DNA of 64,000 nt, from positions 1 to 64,000 of the forward strand of contig NZ_JAKZKW010000006.1 in the NCBI RefSeq assembly GCF_022808695.1. The letters are read 5' to 3'. The DNA comes from Fundidesulfovibrio soli (GTDB lineage: Bacteria; Desulfobacterota; Desulfovibrionia; Desulfovibrionales; Desulfovibrionaceae). A program made the position numbers and the translations under genes. The notes under the pieces were generated by a model. The model saw only the letters and a list, made by a program, of their open reading frames with translations, was not told the origin of the DNA and made no database searches. Shown here in pieces: positions 33,359-43,099 of this stretch; the stretch's first letter is position 1; every line of letters starts with the position of its first letter.

Positions 33359-36300
33359 ATGCCGAGACCGACCGTCGCCATCGCTCTGTGCCTGCTGCTG
33401 CAGGCCGCCTCAGCACTGTTCAGCCCGCAGTCCGCCCCCGCGCAGGACAAGCCTTGGCTGCCCCCGGACCTCGCCCCCTGGGCCGGCTGGACGCTCTACG
33501 GGCAGGACGCCGCCCAGTGCCCGCCCCAGTCCCAGGACCCGGCCCAGCGGCAATGCGCGTATCCCACCCGGCTGCGACTGGCCGTGGCGGCGGACGGCGC
33601 ATCCTTCAAGCAGAACTTCAGGGTTTTCGCCCCCCAGACCGTGCCCCTGCCGTGGGCGCAGGGCCTCTGGCCCACCGCCGTGACCCTGGGCGGCAAACCC
33701 GCCGCCGTGGTGGACATGAACGGCAGGCCCGGGCTGAGGCTCCAGCCCGGCGAATGGCAGGTGGAGGGGCAGCTGCCCTGGAAGCGCAGGCCGCAGGCCG
33801 TGCGGATCGCCGCGCAGACCGGGCTGATCGAGCTGACCGTGGACGGCAAGTCCATCGAGAACCCCCGCCTGACCCCCGACGGAGCGCTGGACGTCTCCGG
33901 CGCGGACACTGGCCGGGCCCAGACCGACGCGCTGGGCGTGACGGTCACGCGCCTGCTGCGCGACGGCCAGCCCATGACGCTCACCACCATGGCCCGCCTT
34001 GAGGTCTCAGGGCGCTCCCGGACCATGACCCTGGACGGGCTGCTGCTGCCCGGCTCCGAGCCGCTGGGCGTCAATTCGCCCATCCCCGTGGGCTTCGGGC
34101 CGGACGGCCGGGTGCTGGTGCAGGCCGGGGCGGGCAGGTACGATGTGGAGATCACCAGCCGCCTGCCCGGCGGGATAATGTCCGTGGGGCCGGTGGCGGC
34201 TCCTTTCGGGCGGGAGACCTGGGCCTTCCAGGCCGACAAGGCCCTGCGGGAGGTGAAGCTCTCCGGGCCGCCCTCCACAGACCCCCAGACCGCTGACCTG
34301 CCCCAGGACTGGAAGCGTTTCCCGGCCTACGTGCTGGAAAAGGGGGCCACCCTGGCCTTGCAGCTGGTACGGCGCGGGGAATCCCTGCCGCCGGGGGACG
34401 ACCTGAAGGTAGGGCGCGAACTCTGGCTCGATTTCGACGGCAAGGGCCTTACCGCCCAGGACACCATCTCGGGGCCGCTGCGCCGCTCGCCCGTGCTGGC
34501 CATGCGCGAGCCCGGCGAGCTGGGGCGGGTGAGCTCTGGCGGGCGGGACCTGCCCGTGGTGCTGCTCGGGCCGGAGAAGCGGCGCGGCGTGGAGCTGCGC
34601 CAGTCCCCCCTGGCGGTCACGGCCGAGGCCCGCTACCCGGACGCTTCCACCGCCATCCCGGCCACGGGCTGGGAGGCGGGCGTCTCCTCCCTGTCGGCGG
34701 TGCTGCACCTACCGCCGGGCTGGACCCTGCTGGACGCCTCCGGGCCGGACGCCCTGAGCGAATCCTGGGCCGGGCGCTGGAACCTGCTGGACATCTTCAT
34801 CACTCTGCTGGCCGCGCTCGGGGCCTGGAAGCTGCGCGGAGTTGCCGCCGGGGCGGCGGTGCTGGCCTTCCTGGTTCTGGCCCAGCACGAACCCGGCGCG
34901 CCCGTGGACACCTGGCTCGTGCTGCTGGCGGTGCTGGGCGTGTCGCGAGCCTTCGAATCAAGCTCCAAGGCCGGGGACTGGCCCCGCGTGGCCGGGGCGT
35001 TGCGCATCCTGCGGGCGGGCGCCATGCTTGCGCTGTGCCTCGCCGCCCTGGCCTTCGCGGCGGACCAGATTCGCACCGGGCTGCATCCGCAGTTCACACC
35101 TTCCTTTTTTTCCCCAGGACCAGCTTCAGTGAAGAGGGTGGAGATGTCGCCCATGCAGGCAATGGATCAGGCGGATGCCCCGGAAGCATCCGCCGTGCCC
35201 AAACCGCAGACTGCGCCGCCCGCGCTCCCGTCTGGGTCTGTGGAGAGACTGGCCAAGGAAAAGCTTCCCCGAACCCAGGCTGAAGGCGGGGCGGTCTTCC
35301 TCGGGTCTGACCCCTCCAGCCTGGTGCAGACCGGCCCAGGCATCCCCGCCTGGAAGTGGCACAGTGTCCGCCTGACCTGGAACGGCCCTGTGGACGCCAA
35401 TCAAACCCTGCGCCTGATGCTCATGCCGCCCGCGGGCAATACGGCCCTCTGCTTCGTCCGGGTCGCGCTGCTGCTGGCGGGCATCTGGCTGGTGGCCGGG
35501 GGCATGATCGGCTCCACCCTGCGCGCTGGCAAGGCCCTGGCGGCCGTGCTGGCCTGTCTCGCCGCACTGGCCTCGGCCGGGACGTCCCTGGCCGGGCAGG
35601 TTCCGCCCAAGGAGGTGCTGGACGAGCTGCGCACGCGCCTGCTGGCCCCTGCCGAGTGCTTCCCCACCTGCGCGGGCGTATCCTCCATGGCGGTAACTCT
35701 TGACGCCAAGGGGCTCACCCTCACGCTGGAGGCCGGTGCGGCCACGCAGCTGGCCATGCCCCTGCCCGTGGTCAGCGGCTGGCGGCCCGCGTCCGTGAAT
35801 GCGGACGGCAAGCCCGTCCCCCTGTACGCCACCGAGGCCGGGCTCTGGGCGCTGCTGGACGAGGGCGCGCACAAGGTCGTCATGAGCGGCCCCGTCCCGG
35901 CGGACGTGGCGGTAACGATCTCCGCGCCGCTCCAGCCCAGAACCTGCCGTGTTGAGGCCCCGGGCTGGGCCGTGCTGGGCATCGACCAGGACGGCGTGTT
36001 CCAGGGCTCCCTGCGCCTCACGCGCCAAGGTGAGGCGGGGCGGAAGGAGCAGGCCTCGCTCACGCCCGTGTACCCGCCGTTCCTGGAGGTCCGGCGCACG
36101 CTGGAGCTCGGGCTCTCCTGGCAGGCGCGGACCACCGTGCGGCGCATGACCCCGGCGGACCAGCCCGTGCTGGTCCATGTGGGGCTCATGCCTGGCGAAT
36201 CCGTGCTGGAGGGCGGCGTGCCCGTGGAGAAGGGCAAGGCCGTTGTCTCCCTGGCGGCCGGGCGGCAGGAGCTTTCCTGGCGCTCCCGCCTGAACATATC

Positions 36301-37555
36301 CCCCGAATTGACCCTCGAAGCCCCGGCGGACGCACCCTGGGTGGAGACCTGGCGGCTGAAGGCCTCCCCGGTGTGGGACGTGACCCTCTCCGGAATCCCG
36401 GTCACGGCCAGCCTGGATGACTCCGGGGCCTGGAGCCCCATGTGGCGGCCCTGGCCCGGCGAGAAGGCCTCCATCAAGCTCACGAGGCCGGAGGCCGCAC
36501 CCGGCGAGAGCCTGACTATCGACCGCGCCCGCCTGCGCTCCGCCTTGGGCGCGCGGCAGGACGAGGTGCGCCTGAACCTGCGCCTGCGCTCCTCCCTTGG
36601 GGGGCGGCACACCCTCACGCTGCCCGCCGACGCGCAGCTCACCGGGTTGCAGATCGGTGGGCAGCCCGCGCCCTGGTCCTCGGACAAGCCCGGCGAAGTG
36701 GGCATCGCCCTCTCGCCCGGGGTGCAGGAAGTCACGGTGAACTGGCGGCAGCCCAGGGACGGCTTCTTCGCCGGGGCCAGCCCCTCCGTTGACGTGGGGC
36801 ACCCGGCGGTGAACGCCGAGGTCACCCTCGACCTGCCTCGGGACCGCTGGGTGCTCTGGGTCTCCGGGGCCACGCCCATGGGCCCGGCCGTGGTGTTCTG
36901 GGGCACGCTGTGCGTGGTGCTGATCGTGGCGGCGCTGTTCTCCCGCCTGCCGTGGACGCCGCTCGGCTTCGTGCAGTGGATGCTCTTGGGGCTGGGTCTG
37001 GTGCAGCCCGGAGGCATCGTGGCCCTGGGCGCGGCGGCCTGGCTCGTGGCCCTGGGCCTGCGCCGGGTCTACCAGGTGCGCGAGGGCTGGTTCGCCTTCA
37101 ATGCGGTGCAGGTGCTGCTGGTCTGCCTGGTGCTGGCCGGTCTGAGCTGCCTGTTCGAGGCAGTGCGCGACGGTCTGCTGGGCGCGGCGGTGGGCATGGT
37201 GCAGGGCAACGGCTCCAACCCGCACCACCTGGTCTGGCTGTTCGACCGCACGCCCTCGGCCCTACCCGTGGCCAAGGTCTGGTCCGTCTCCGTGTGGTGG
37301 TACCGTGCGCTGATGCTGGCCTGGTCCCTGTGGCTGGCCTTCTCCTTGGTGGGCTGGCTGCGCTGGGCCTGGGACTGCTTCTGTACCGGCGGCGCCTGGC
37401 GCAAGCCCGATCTCAAGCTCAAGCCTTTGAAGCCCCTTGCGCCTTCCAAGGGTGGCAAGTCGGAAGCGCCCGACGCTGCCGTCGAAACAGGGCAGGGCGG
37501 TCAGGAAGGGCAGGCCGTTCCCACGGAAGAAGGCGGGAAGGGCGGGGGAGCGTAG
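33359..37555 (+). CDS. Very large membrane protein of unknown function (1398 aa)
   Basis: I do not recognise the family. A signal peptide (residues ~1-29, IALCLLLQAASALFSPQSAPAQD) is followed by ~440 residues of beta-rich, Gly/Pro-rich extracytoplasmic sequence. Hydrophobic helices come next at residues ~475-570, and again at ~700-745. A second beta-rich part follows, starting with the Cys pair block VLDELRTRLLAPAECFPTCAG (about residue 750-770), with repeated-looking MSGPVPADVAVTIS and GLMPGESVLEGG modules. At least five helices lie at ~1175-1345, before a charged tail. RBS AAGGAG precedes the ATG. Alone in its transcript, between mutY and a two-way terminator. A cell-envelope role is all the sequence supports. 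Confidence 0.8.
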   Translation: MPRPTVAIALCLLLQAASALFSPQSAPAQDKPWLPPDLAPWAGWTLYGQDAAQCPPQSQDPAQRQCAYPTRLRLAVAADGASFKQNFRVFAPQTVPLPWAQGLWPTAVTLGGKPAAVVDMNGRPGLRLQPGEWQVEGQLPWKRRPQAVRIAAQTGLIELTVDGKSIENPRLTPDGALDVSGADTGRAQTDALGVTVTRLLRDGQPMTLTTMARLEVSGRSRTMTLDGLLLPGSEPLGVNSPIPVGFGPDGRVLVQAGAGRYDVEITSRLPGGIMSVGPVAAPFGRETWAFQADKALREVKLSGPPSTDPQTADLPQDWKRFPAYVLEKGATLALQLVRRGESLPPGDDLKVGRELWLDFDGKGLTAQDTISGPLRRSPVLAMREPGELGRVSSGGRDLPVVLLGPEKRRGVELRQSPLAVTAEARYPDASTAIPATGWEAGVSSLSAVLHLPPGWTLLDASGPDALSESWAGRWNLLDIFITLLAALGAWKLRGVAAGAAVLAFLVLAQHEPGAPVDTWLVLLAVLGVSRAFESSSKAGDWPRVAGALRILRAGAMLALCLAALAFAADQIRTGLHPQFTPSFFSPGPASVKRVEMSPMQAMDQADAPEASAVPKPQTAPPALPSGSVERLAKEKLPRTQAEGGAVFLGSDPSSLVQTGPGIPAWKWHSVRLTWNGPVDANQTLRLMLMPPAGNTALCFVRVALLLAGIWLVAGGMIGSTLRAGKALAAVLACLAALASAGTSLAGQVPPKEVLDELRTRLLAPAECFPTCAGVSSMAVTLDAKGLTLTLEAGAATQLAMPLPVVSGWRPASVNADGKPVPLYATEAGLWALLDEGAHKVVMSGPVPADVAVTISAPLQPRTCRVEAPGWAVLGIDQDGVFQGSLRLTRQGEAGRKEQASLTPVYPPFLEVRRTLELGLSWQARTTVRRMTPADQPVLVHVGLMPGESVLEGGVPVEKGKAVVSLAAGRQELSWRSRLNISPELTLEAPADAPWVETWRLKASPVWDVTLSGIPVTASLDDSGAWSPMWRPWPGEKASIKLTRPEAAPGESLTIDRARLRSALGARQDEVRLNLRLRSSLGGRHTLTLPADAQLTGLQIGGQPAPWSSDKPGEVGIALSPGVQEVTVNWRQPRDGFFAGASPSVDVGHPAVNAEVTLDLPRDRWVLWVSGATPMGPAVVFWGTLCVVLIVAALFSRLPWTPLGFVQWMLLGLGLVQPGGIVALGAAAWLVALGLRRVYQVREGWFAFNAVQVLLVCLVLAGLSCLFEAVRDGLLGAAVGMVQGNGSNPHHLVWLFDRTPSALPVAKVWSVSVWWYRALMLAWSLWLAFSLVGWLRWAWDCFCTGGAWRKPDLKLKPLKPLAPSKGGKSEAPDAAVETGQGGQEGQAVPTEEGGKGGGA

Positions 37556-37588
37556 CCCCGCGCTGTCCCTCACCTTATCAACAAAAAC

Positions 37589-37617
37589 GGGCCGGTGGAG
37601 CATCGCTCCACCGGCCC
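37589..37617. terminator. Bidirectional terminator between the large gene and gpmA
   Basis: GGGCCGGTGGAGC (37589-37601) pairs perfectly with GCTCCACCGGCCC (37605-37617) around ATC. Read on the minus strand it is followed by GTTTTTGTTG, so it suits gpmA best; on the plus strand the T content is weaker. Confidence 0.8.
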
Positions 37618-37642
37618 TCATTCTCTTCACTCGTTCTGGCGT

Positions 37643-38389
37643 CTACTTGGCCTTGCCCTGGCTGGCCACGGCCTCGATCTGCCGGGCGATCTCGTCAGGG
37701 TCGCCAAGGTAGTAATGCTTGACGGGCTTGAGGGCCTCGTCCAGCTCGTACACCAGGGGCACCCCGGTGGGAATGTTCAGCTTGGGGATTGCCTCGTCGG
37801 CCACGCCGTCCAGGTATTTCACCAGGGCCCGCAGCGAATTGCCGTGCGCCGCGATGAGCACGCGCTTGCCTGCCAGCACCTGCGGGGCCACGACCTCGTG
37901 CCAGTAGGGCAGCACGCGGGCCACAGTATCTTTGAGGCACTCCACGCCGGGCAGCTCGTCCGGGGTGAGGGCGGCGTAGCGCGGGTCGAAGCGCGGGTGG
38001 CGCGGGTCGTCCTGCTCCAGCGCCGGGGGCCGCACGTCGTAGCTGCGCCGCCAGATGAAGACCTGCTCCTCGCCGAACTTCTCGGCCATCTCGGTTTTAT
38101 TGAGGCCCTGCAAGGCCCCGTAGTGGCGTTCGTTGAGCCTCCAGGACTTGTGCACAGGCAGCCACATCAGGTCCATGGCTTCCAGGACGATGTCCAGGGT
38201 CTTCACCGCGCGCTTGAGGTAGGACGTATAGCACACGTCGAACCCCAGCCCCGCATCCAGGAGCGCCTTGGCCCCGGCGGCGGCTTCGGCCTCCCCCAGG
38301 GGGGAGAGGGGCACGTCCGTCCAGCCGGTGAAGCGGTTTTCGAGGTTCCACTGGCTCTGGCCGTGGCGCACGAGCACGAGCTTGAACAT
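37643..38389 (-). CDS. gpmA: 2,3-bisphosphoglycerate-dependent phosphoglycerate mutase
   Basis: Interconverts 3- and 2-phosphoglycerate. It has 248 residues. [19 protein letters not shown] holds the phosphohistidine, followed by [28 protein letters not shown] and [13 protein letters not shown] with the second active-site His. AAGGAGG precedes the ATG. It is monocistronic, with hairpins on both sides. Confidence 0.96.
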   Translation of the reverse strand: MFKLVLVRHGQSQWNLENRFTGWTDVPLSPLGEAEAAAGAKALLDAGLGFDVCYTSYLKRAVKTLDIVLEAMDLMWLPVHKSWRLNERHYGALQGLNKTEMAEKFGEEQVFIWRRSYDVRPPALEQDDPRHPRFDPRYAALTPDELPGVECLKDTVARVLPYWHEVVAPQVLAGKRVLIAAHGNSLRALVKYLDGVADEAIPKLNIPTGVPLVYELDEALKPVKHYYLGDPDEIARQIEAVASQGKAK

Positions 38390-38442
38390 GGCTGCCTCCT
38401 TGCGGACTTTTCACCCGAGAAACCAGGCTAGGTGCGATCCGA

Positions 38443-38494
38443 AAAAAAGCCAAGCCCTCACATATGGCAACTATGCTTCGGACCTGGCTTTTTT
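38443..38494. terminator. Hairpin with A/T tracts between thiC and gpmA
   Basis: AAAAAAGCCA (38443-38452) pairs with TGGCTTTTTT (38485-38494), with a 32-base loop that itself contains CATA/TATG. Read on the minus strand it follows thiC and precedes gpmA and ends in a T run, so it fits a thiC terminator; its symmetry would allow function in both directions. Confidence 0.6.
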
Positions 38495-38549
38495 CTCAAT
38501 CGTACCGGCCTGTGTCCAGGCGGGCCGCTGACTTGGATTCCGTGGGCGG

Positions 38550-39851
38550 CTAGGACTTCTTGCAGCCGCCTTCGGGCTCCAGGCCTTCTAACATGCGGAT
38601 GGCGCAAAAGGAACCGCACATGGCGCATTCCTTTTCCTTATGGAAGTCCTTGCGGCGCTTGGCCAGGGTGTGGGGGTCCAGGGCGTTGGCGGCCATGGCA
38701 TCCCAGTCCAGGGCGGCGCGGGCCTTGGAGATGGCCAGGTCGCGCTCCACGGCCCAGGGGCGGCCCAGGGCGGTCTCGGCGCTCTGCGCGGCGATCAGGC
38801 TGGCCTTCACGCCGTCCCAGACGTCCTCGGGTCCGGGCAGGGTCACGTGCTCGGCCGGGGTCAGGTAGCAGAGGAAGTCGGCGCCGAAGTAGGCGGCCTG
38901 CGCGCCGCCGATGGCGCCGGCGATGTGGTCGTACCCTGCGGCCGCGTCGGTGGTCAGGGGCCCGAGCACGTAGAGGGGGGCGTTGTTGGTCAGGCGCTTG
39001 ATGCCCTGGATCTGGCTCTGCACCAGGTGCAGGGGCACGTGGCCGGGGCCTTCGATCATGGCCTGCACGCCGTACTCCAGGGCCTGGCGGGCCAGGTCGC
39101 CCAGCACGGAGACTTCCTCCCACTGGGCGGCGTCGCCAGCGTCCGCGCCCGCGCCGGGGCGCAGGCCGTCGCCCAGGCTGATGGTCACGTTGTGCTTGAG
39201 GCAGATCTTGAGCAGCTCGTCATAGTGCTCGAGCATGGGGTTTTCCTTGCCGTGGCGCTTCATCCAGCGCGCCAGCAGGGAGCCGCCGCGCGAGACGATG
39301 CCCAGGACGCGCCTGCCGTCGGAGCCCAGGCGGGCGGCCTTGGCCGTGACGCCGCAGTGCAGGGTCATGAAGTCCACGCCCTGTTCGGCTTCCTTCTCGA
39401 TTTCCTCCAAGAGCTCGGCCGTGCTGAAGTCGCTGGGGTCCTCGCCGCGGGCCACGTAGGGCTGGGCCACGGAGTAGAGCGGCACGGTGCCCAGGGGCAG
39501 GGGGGATTCCGCCAGGATGCGCACGCGCACCTCGTCCAGGTCGCCCGCGGTGGAGAGGTCCATCACGGTGTGCGCGCCGGCCTTCTCGGCCAGGCGCAGC
39601 TTCTGCAGCTCCATCTCCACGTTGTTGATCATGGGGGAGGTGCCGATGTTGGCGTTTACCTTGACCCGGCCGGGTTGACCGATCAGGGTGACGGACACAT
39701 TCTTATGGGCGGGGTTGCCCAGCAGGACCATGGTGCCGCCGTCCAGCCCGGAGCGCATCTGCTCGACGCTTACGTGCTCGTGGGTGGCCAGGGATGGCCC
39801 GTGCATTTTCAAATAGCTGGAAACGATACTATTTTTTTGGGTCAGAGACAT
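38550..39851 (-). CDS. thiC: Phosphomethylpyrimidine synthase
   Basis: Radical-SAM enzyme that rearranges aminoimidazole ribotide to the thiamine pyrimidine HMP-P. It has 433 residues, the shorter bacterial/archaeal form. The C-terminal cluster motif is ECAMCGSFCAIRM (C-x2-C-x4-C). NANIGTSPMINNVEMELQK and SLGDGLRPGAGADAGDAAQ are characteristic. I looked for a TPP riboswitch upstream and found no CTGAGA-type core in the ~150 bases before the ATG. No other thi gene is adjacent. Confidence 0.96.
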   Translation of the reverse strand: MSLTQKNSIVSSYLKMHGPSLATHEHVSVEQMRSGLDGGTMVLLGNPAHKNVSVTLIGQPGRVKVNANIGTSPMINNVEMELQKLRLAEKAGAHTVMDLSTAGDLDEVRVRILAESPLPLGTVPLYSVAQPYVARGEDPSDFSTAELLEEIEKEAEQGVDFMTLHCGVTAKAARLGSDGRRVLGIVSRGGSLLARWMKRHGKENPMLEHYDELLKICLKHNVTISLGDGLRPGAGADAGDAAQWEEVSVLGDLARQALEYGVQAMIEGPGHVPLHLVQSQIQGIKRLTNNAPLYVLGPLTTDAAAGYDHIAGAIGGAQAAYFGADFLCYLTPAEHVTLPGPEDVWDGVKASLIAAQSAETALGRPWAVERDLAISKARAALDWDAMAANALDPHTLAKRRKDFHKEKECAMCGSFCAIRMLEGLEPEGGCKKS

Positions 39852-39939
39852 ATTGGGTGATCCTTAAGGTGGGGGTAGTGACGTGACGTGCGCCATTGCC
39901 TACCACGACAACATCGCGTGGAAAAGGGGCTGATTGCGC

Positions 39940-39968
39940 TTGCCAAGTGGCATGACAGGGTGTATAGA
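39940..39968 (+). promoter_or_regulatory. Promoter for rpmE
   Basis: TTGCCA (39940-39945) and TATAGA (39963-39968) are separated by 17 bases and lie ~32 bases before the rpmE start. This is a good sigma-70-type match, divergent from thiC. Confidence 0.6.
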
Positions 39969-39999
39969 GCCCCTCTTCGATTAGATCAAGGAGCTTCTG

Positions 40000-40218
40000 A
40001 TGAAGAGCGACATCCATCCCAAGACGTTCAAGGCCAAGGTCGTGTGCAACTGCGGCTATCAGTCCGAAGTGCTTTCCACCAAGGGTGAGACGGTTTCCGT
40101 GGAAATCTGTTCCAACTGCCACCCCTTCTACACCGGTAAGCAGCGCCTGATCGACACCGCCGGTCGCATCGACCGTTTCCGTAAGAAATACGCCAAGTTC
40201 GAAGAGAAGACGGCCTAG
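40000..40218 (+). CDS. rpmE: 50S ribosomal protein L31
   Basis: A 72-residue ribosomal protein. [19 protein letters not shown] is at the start and [14 protein letters not shown] later. The cysteines (C-x-C and C-x2-C) mark the zinc-binding form of L31. AAGGAG precedes the ATG. A terminator follows, then the DUF1385 gene and prfA in the same direction, a translation-related grouping. Confidence 0.97.
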   Translation: MKSDIHPKTFKAKVVCNCGYQSEVLSTKGETVSVEICSNCHPFYTGKQRLIDTAGRIDRFRKKYAKFEEKTA

Positions 40219-40231
40219 GCCAGCAAGCACG

Positions 40232-40257
40232 AAGCGGCGCCTGGTGCGCCGCTTTTT
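40232..40257 (+). terminator. Intrinsic terminator after rpmE
   Basis: AAGCGGCGC (40232-40240) pairs with GCGCCGCTT (40246-40254) around CTGGT, followed by TTTC. It separates rpmE from the DUF1385 gene, though some read-through is likely as no clear promoter follows. Confidence 0.82.
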
Positions 40258-40266
40258 CTTTCCAGT

Positions 40267-41196
40267 ATGCCCATGCCCAATGCGCTTGGCGCCAACGAGA
40301 CCGTAGGAGGGCAGGCAGTCATGGAGGGGGTCATGATCCGCTCCAAGAATTGCCTGGCCATTGCGGTTCGCCGTCCCGACGGCGAGATCCTCGTTGAGAC
40401 GCGCCCCTGGTTCAGCCTTACCGACGCGAAGTGGCTCAAAAAGCCCTTCCTGCGCGGCTTTCCCGTATTGCTGGAGACCCTGGTCAACGGCATCAAGGCC
40501 CTGAACTTCTCCGCCCAGCAGGCGCTGGACGAGGAGGAGGGGGAGATTTCCCCCTGGGCCATGACGCTGACCATGGTTTCCGCCATCGGGTTCGCGCTGC
40601 TGCTCTTCGTGGTGGCTCCGCACATGTTCTCGGTGGGCATGAATTGGCTGGGGCTCTCCGGCGGGGCCGAGGCCCTCTCCTTCCACATGTGGGACGGCCT
40701 GTTCAAGCTCCTGATGTTCGTGGGCTACATCCTGTGCATCTCCTTCATCCCGGACATCCGGCGGGTGTTCCAGTACCACGGGGCGGAGCACAAGGTGATC
40801 TGGGCCTTCGAGAACAACGTGACCCTCTCTCCAGAGGCCGTCAGGGACTTCTCCCGCCTGCATCCGCGCTGCGGCACGACCTTCCTGCTGTTCGTGCTGG
40901 CGGTCTCCATTGTGCTCTACACCTTCCTGGTGCCCCTGCTGCTGCAGTTCTGGGCTCCTGAGAACGGGGTGCTCAAGCAGGCCTACATCATCGGCGTGAA
41001 GTTCGTGCTCATGGTGCCCATCAGCGCCATTTCCTACGAGATCATCAAGTTCTCCGGGAAGTTCCACAAGAACATCCTCTGCAAGGCCCTCGCCTGCCCA
41101 GGGCTGGCCATGCAGATGCTCACCACCCACGAGCCCGACGACGCCCAGATCGAGGTGGCCATCGCGGCCCTCAACGGGGCGCTCGGGCGCAAATAA
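40267..41196 (+). CDS. DUF1385 family membrane protein
   Basis: A 309-residue predicted membrane protein. The family signature [15 protein letters not shown] is at the N-terminus, with [16 protein letters not shown] after it. There are four to five helices (residues ~98-122, ~140-160, ~200-225, ~240-265), and [14 protein letters not shown] and [10 protein letters not shown] motifs between them. No function is established for the family; some members have been discussed as metal-dependent enzymes. It sits between rpmE and prfA, an arrangement that also occurs elsewhere in bacteria to my knowledge. A strong GGAGG site before an internal ATG (40321) would cut off the signature, so ATG 40267 is used. 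Confidence 0.87.
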   Translation: MPMPNALGANETVGGQAVMEGVMIRSKNCLAIAVRRPDGEILVETRPWFSLTDAKWLKKPFLRGFPVLLETLVNGIKALNFSAQQALDEEEGEISPWAMTLTMVSAIGFALLLFVVAPHMFSVGMNWLGLSGGAEALSFHMWDGLFKLLMFVGYILCISFIPDIRRVFQYHGAEHKVIWAFENNVTLSPEAVRDFSRLHPRCGTTFLLFVLAVSIVLYTFLVPLLLQFWAPENGVLKQAYIIGVKFVLMVPISAISYEIIKFSGKFHKNILCKALACPGLAMQMLTTHEPDDAQIEVAIAALNGALGRK

Positions 41197-41210
41197 TCCG
41201 GAAGCAGGTC

Positions 41211-42284
41211 ATGTTCGCCAAGCTCGAAAGCATCGAAACCAGGTTCGTCGAACTCGAAAGGGAGCTGTCCTCCCCCGAGGTCCTGGGCGACCAGGAGCGC
41301 TACCGCAAGCTCACCAAGACCCACTCGGACCTGGGTGGCGTGGTCTCCGTGTTCCGGCGCTACAAGAAGCTCCGGGAGGACCTGGAGGAGAACAAGCTTC
41401 TCCTGGAGGATTCCGACCCCGAAATGCGGGAAATGGCCGCCGCCGAGATCAAGGCCCTCCAGGAAGAGATCCCCAACCTGGAAGCGGAACTCAAGATCCT
41501 GCTGCTGCCCAAGGACCCCCTGGACGACAAGAACATCCTCCTGGAAATCCGCGCGGGCACCGGCGGCGAGGAAGCCGCGCTCTTCGCCGCGGACCTCTTC
41601 CGCATGTACATGCGCTACGCCGAGCGTCAGCGCTGGAAGCTGGAAGTGCTGAGCGAATCCCCCTCCGACACGGGCGGCTTCAAGGAAATCATCGCCAACA
41701 TCTCCGGCGAGAAGGTCTACAGCCGCCTGAAGTACGAGTCCGGAACGCACCGCGTGCAGCGCGTACCCGCCACCGAAACCCAGGGCCGCATCCACACCTC
41801 CGCAGCCACCGTGGCCATCCTTCCCGAAGCCGACGAGGTGGACGTGAAGCTCGACCCCAACGAGCTGCGCATCGACGTGTACCGCTCCGGCGGCCCCGGC
41901 GGCCAGAGCGTGAACACCACGGACTCGGCCGTGCGCGTGACCCACATCCCCTCCGGGCTGGTGGTCATCTGCCAGGACGAGAAGAGCCAGCACAAGAACA
42001 AGGCCAAGGCCATGAAGGTGCTGCTCTCCCGCCTGTTGCACCAGGAACAGGAAAAGCAGCGCATGGAGGTGGAGGCCACCCGCCGCCAGCAGGTCGGCTC
42101 CGGCGACCGCTCCGAGCGCATCCGCACCTACAACTACCCCCAGGGGCGCATGACCGATCACCGCATCGGCTTCACCATGCACAACCTGGACAAGATCATG
42201 GACGGCGACATCGACGACATGATGAACGCCCTGATCAACCACTACCAGACCGAGGCGCTCAAGGCCCAGGCCGACAACGCCTAG
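41211..42284 (+). CDS. prfA: Peptide chain release factor 1
   Basis: Reads UAA and UAG stop codons. It has 357 residues. [17 protein letters not shown] and [19 protein letters not shown] are visible; the latter contains the catalytic GGQ, whose Gln is the target of PrmC methylation. The stop-recognition region lies at [24 protein letters not shown] 41211 follows the DUF1385 stop after 14 bases. The modifying enzyme gene prmC lies ~7 kb downstream rather than adjacent. Confidence 0.96.
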   Translation: MFAKLESIETRFVELERELSSPEVLGDQERYRKLTKTHSDLGGVVSVFRRYKKLREDLEENKLLLEDSDPEMREMAAAEIKALQEEIPNLEAELKILLLPKDPLDDKNILLEIRAGTGGEEAALFAADLFRMYMRYAERQRWKLEVLSESPSDTGGFKEIIANISGEKVYSRLKYESGTHRVQRVPATETQGRIHTSAATVAILPEADEVDVKLDPNELRIDVYRSGGPGGQSVNTTDSAVRVTHIPSGLVVICQDEKSQHKNKAKAMKVLLSRLLHQEQEKQRMEVEATRRQQVGSGDRSERIRTYNYPQGRMTDHRIGFTMHNLDKIMDGDIDDMMNALINHYQTEALKAQADNA

Positions 42285-42310
42285 CACGCCCGGCTGGAAT
42301 CCGAATCAGG

Positions 42311-42347
42311 ACGCCCGCGCACGCACAGTGCGCGGGCGTTTTCTTTT
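42311..42347 (+). terminator. Intrinsic terminator after prfA
   Basis: ACGCCCGCGCAC (42311-42322) pairs with GTGCGCGGGCGT (42328-42339) around GCACA, then TTTCTTTT. A strong rho-independent terminator. Confidence 0.9.
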
Positions 42348-42377
42348 GGTGGACAAGAGGGGAGGGGCCTCCGGCGG

Positions 42378-42400
42378 GCAAAGGGAGTTCCTCCCTTTGC
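42378..42400. repeat. Perfect 10-bp palindrome after prfA
   Basis: GCAAAGGGAG (42378-42387), loop TTC, CTCCCTTTGC (42391-42400). It is similar in style to the leuC-leuD element and probably belongs to a dispersed intergenic palindrome family. Confidence 0.6.
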
Positions 42401-43074
42401 AATCCCTTGAGAGCTTCGCGTCCAGTTTCGGTTCCGCGTCTTGGAATGCGCAGTCCACTGATAACCGATAGCAAAATGCGGCGGATCATTCTGGGAAAGC
42501 CTCGGATCGCATGCTGCCGCCGTGAACCGCATCGTCTTCCGGGTGGGGCCGCGAGCGGCGGCGCATGGCGATATTCTTCCGATATATCGGCTTGCGCCGC
42601 AGCTCACGGCCCCCCCCCGCAGAGGCAAACAGACGATTCAATACCTGGTTCCGATGGGCGCAGCCCAGTGGGCGTCCAGGGGCGATGCCGGATCAGGTCA
42701 CGCATCTGGGCATGGCTGCTTGGCACGACCACGCAGGACCCTCACCGTCGCTTCGCTCGGGCGACCAGCCCCTGGCATGCGGCTGCGATGCCCACGGCCC
42801 CGGATTGTCCAAACGCACGGCGACCGTACGGCCAGCCCAACCGTCCCTGGCCGTGTGCCCCTCGCAGCGGCGAAACTCTGAAGGCCTTGCTTCCGCAATG
42901 TATTCAGCTCCCTCTGTCGAGGGAATGGTGTGCAAATCGTTTTGCATCCCATACTGAAACAGTTCTTGCGCAGGTGCATGAATATTTTGGCAGGCACCCT
43001 GATTTTACCCCTTGAAATGTAGACAGAAAGGCGTAGCTTCGGACCGTTTTGGAAGAAGAAGCATCTCACTCATG

Positions 43075-43099
43075 ATTCAAGTGCTTCAAATGCTTGAAT
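43075..43099. promoter_or_regulatory. Possible operator upstream of the SulP gene
   Basis: ATTCAAG (43075-43081) and CTTGAAT (43093-43099) form a spaced palindrome with 11 bases between, and CTTCAA recurs inside. The site ends 27 bases before the start codon. It could bind a dimeric regulator; none is identifiable. Confidence 0.35.

Noticed and set aside
35126-37228. 700-codon minus-strand frame opposite the large membrane protein
   Set aside because: Shadow of the plus-strand gene, which has a signal peptide, membrane helices and a proper start site. The antisense product is His/Gln/Arg-rich low-complexity sequence.
39852-39999. Possible TPP riboswitch upstream of thiC
   Set aside because: thiC is often controlled this way, but I found no CTGAGA core or the second conserved TPP-binding segment on the minus strand here.
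42407-43015. 202-codon plus-strand frame and other overlapping frames in the gap before SulP
   Set aside because: No good start site, Arg/Pro/Ser-rich composition, several hairpins inside, and competing frames on both strands.
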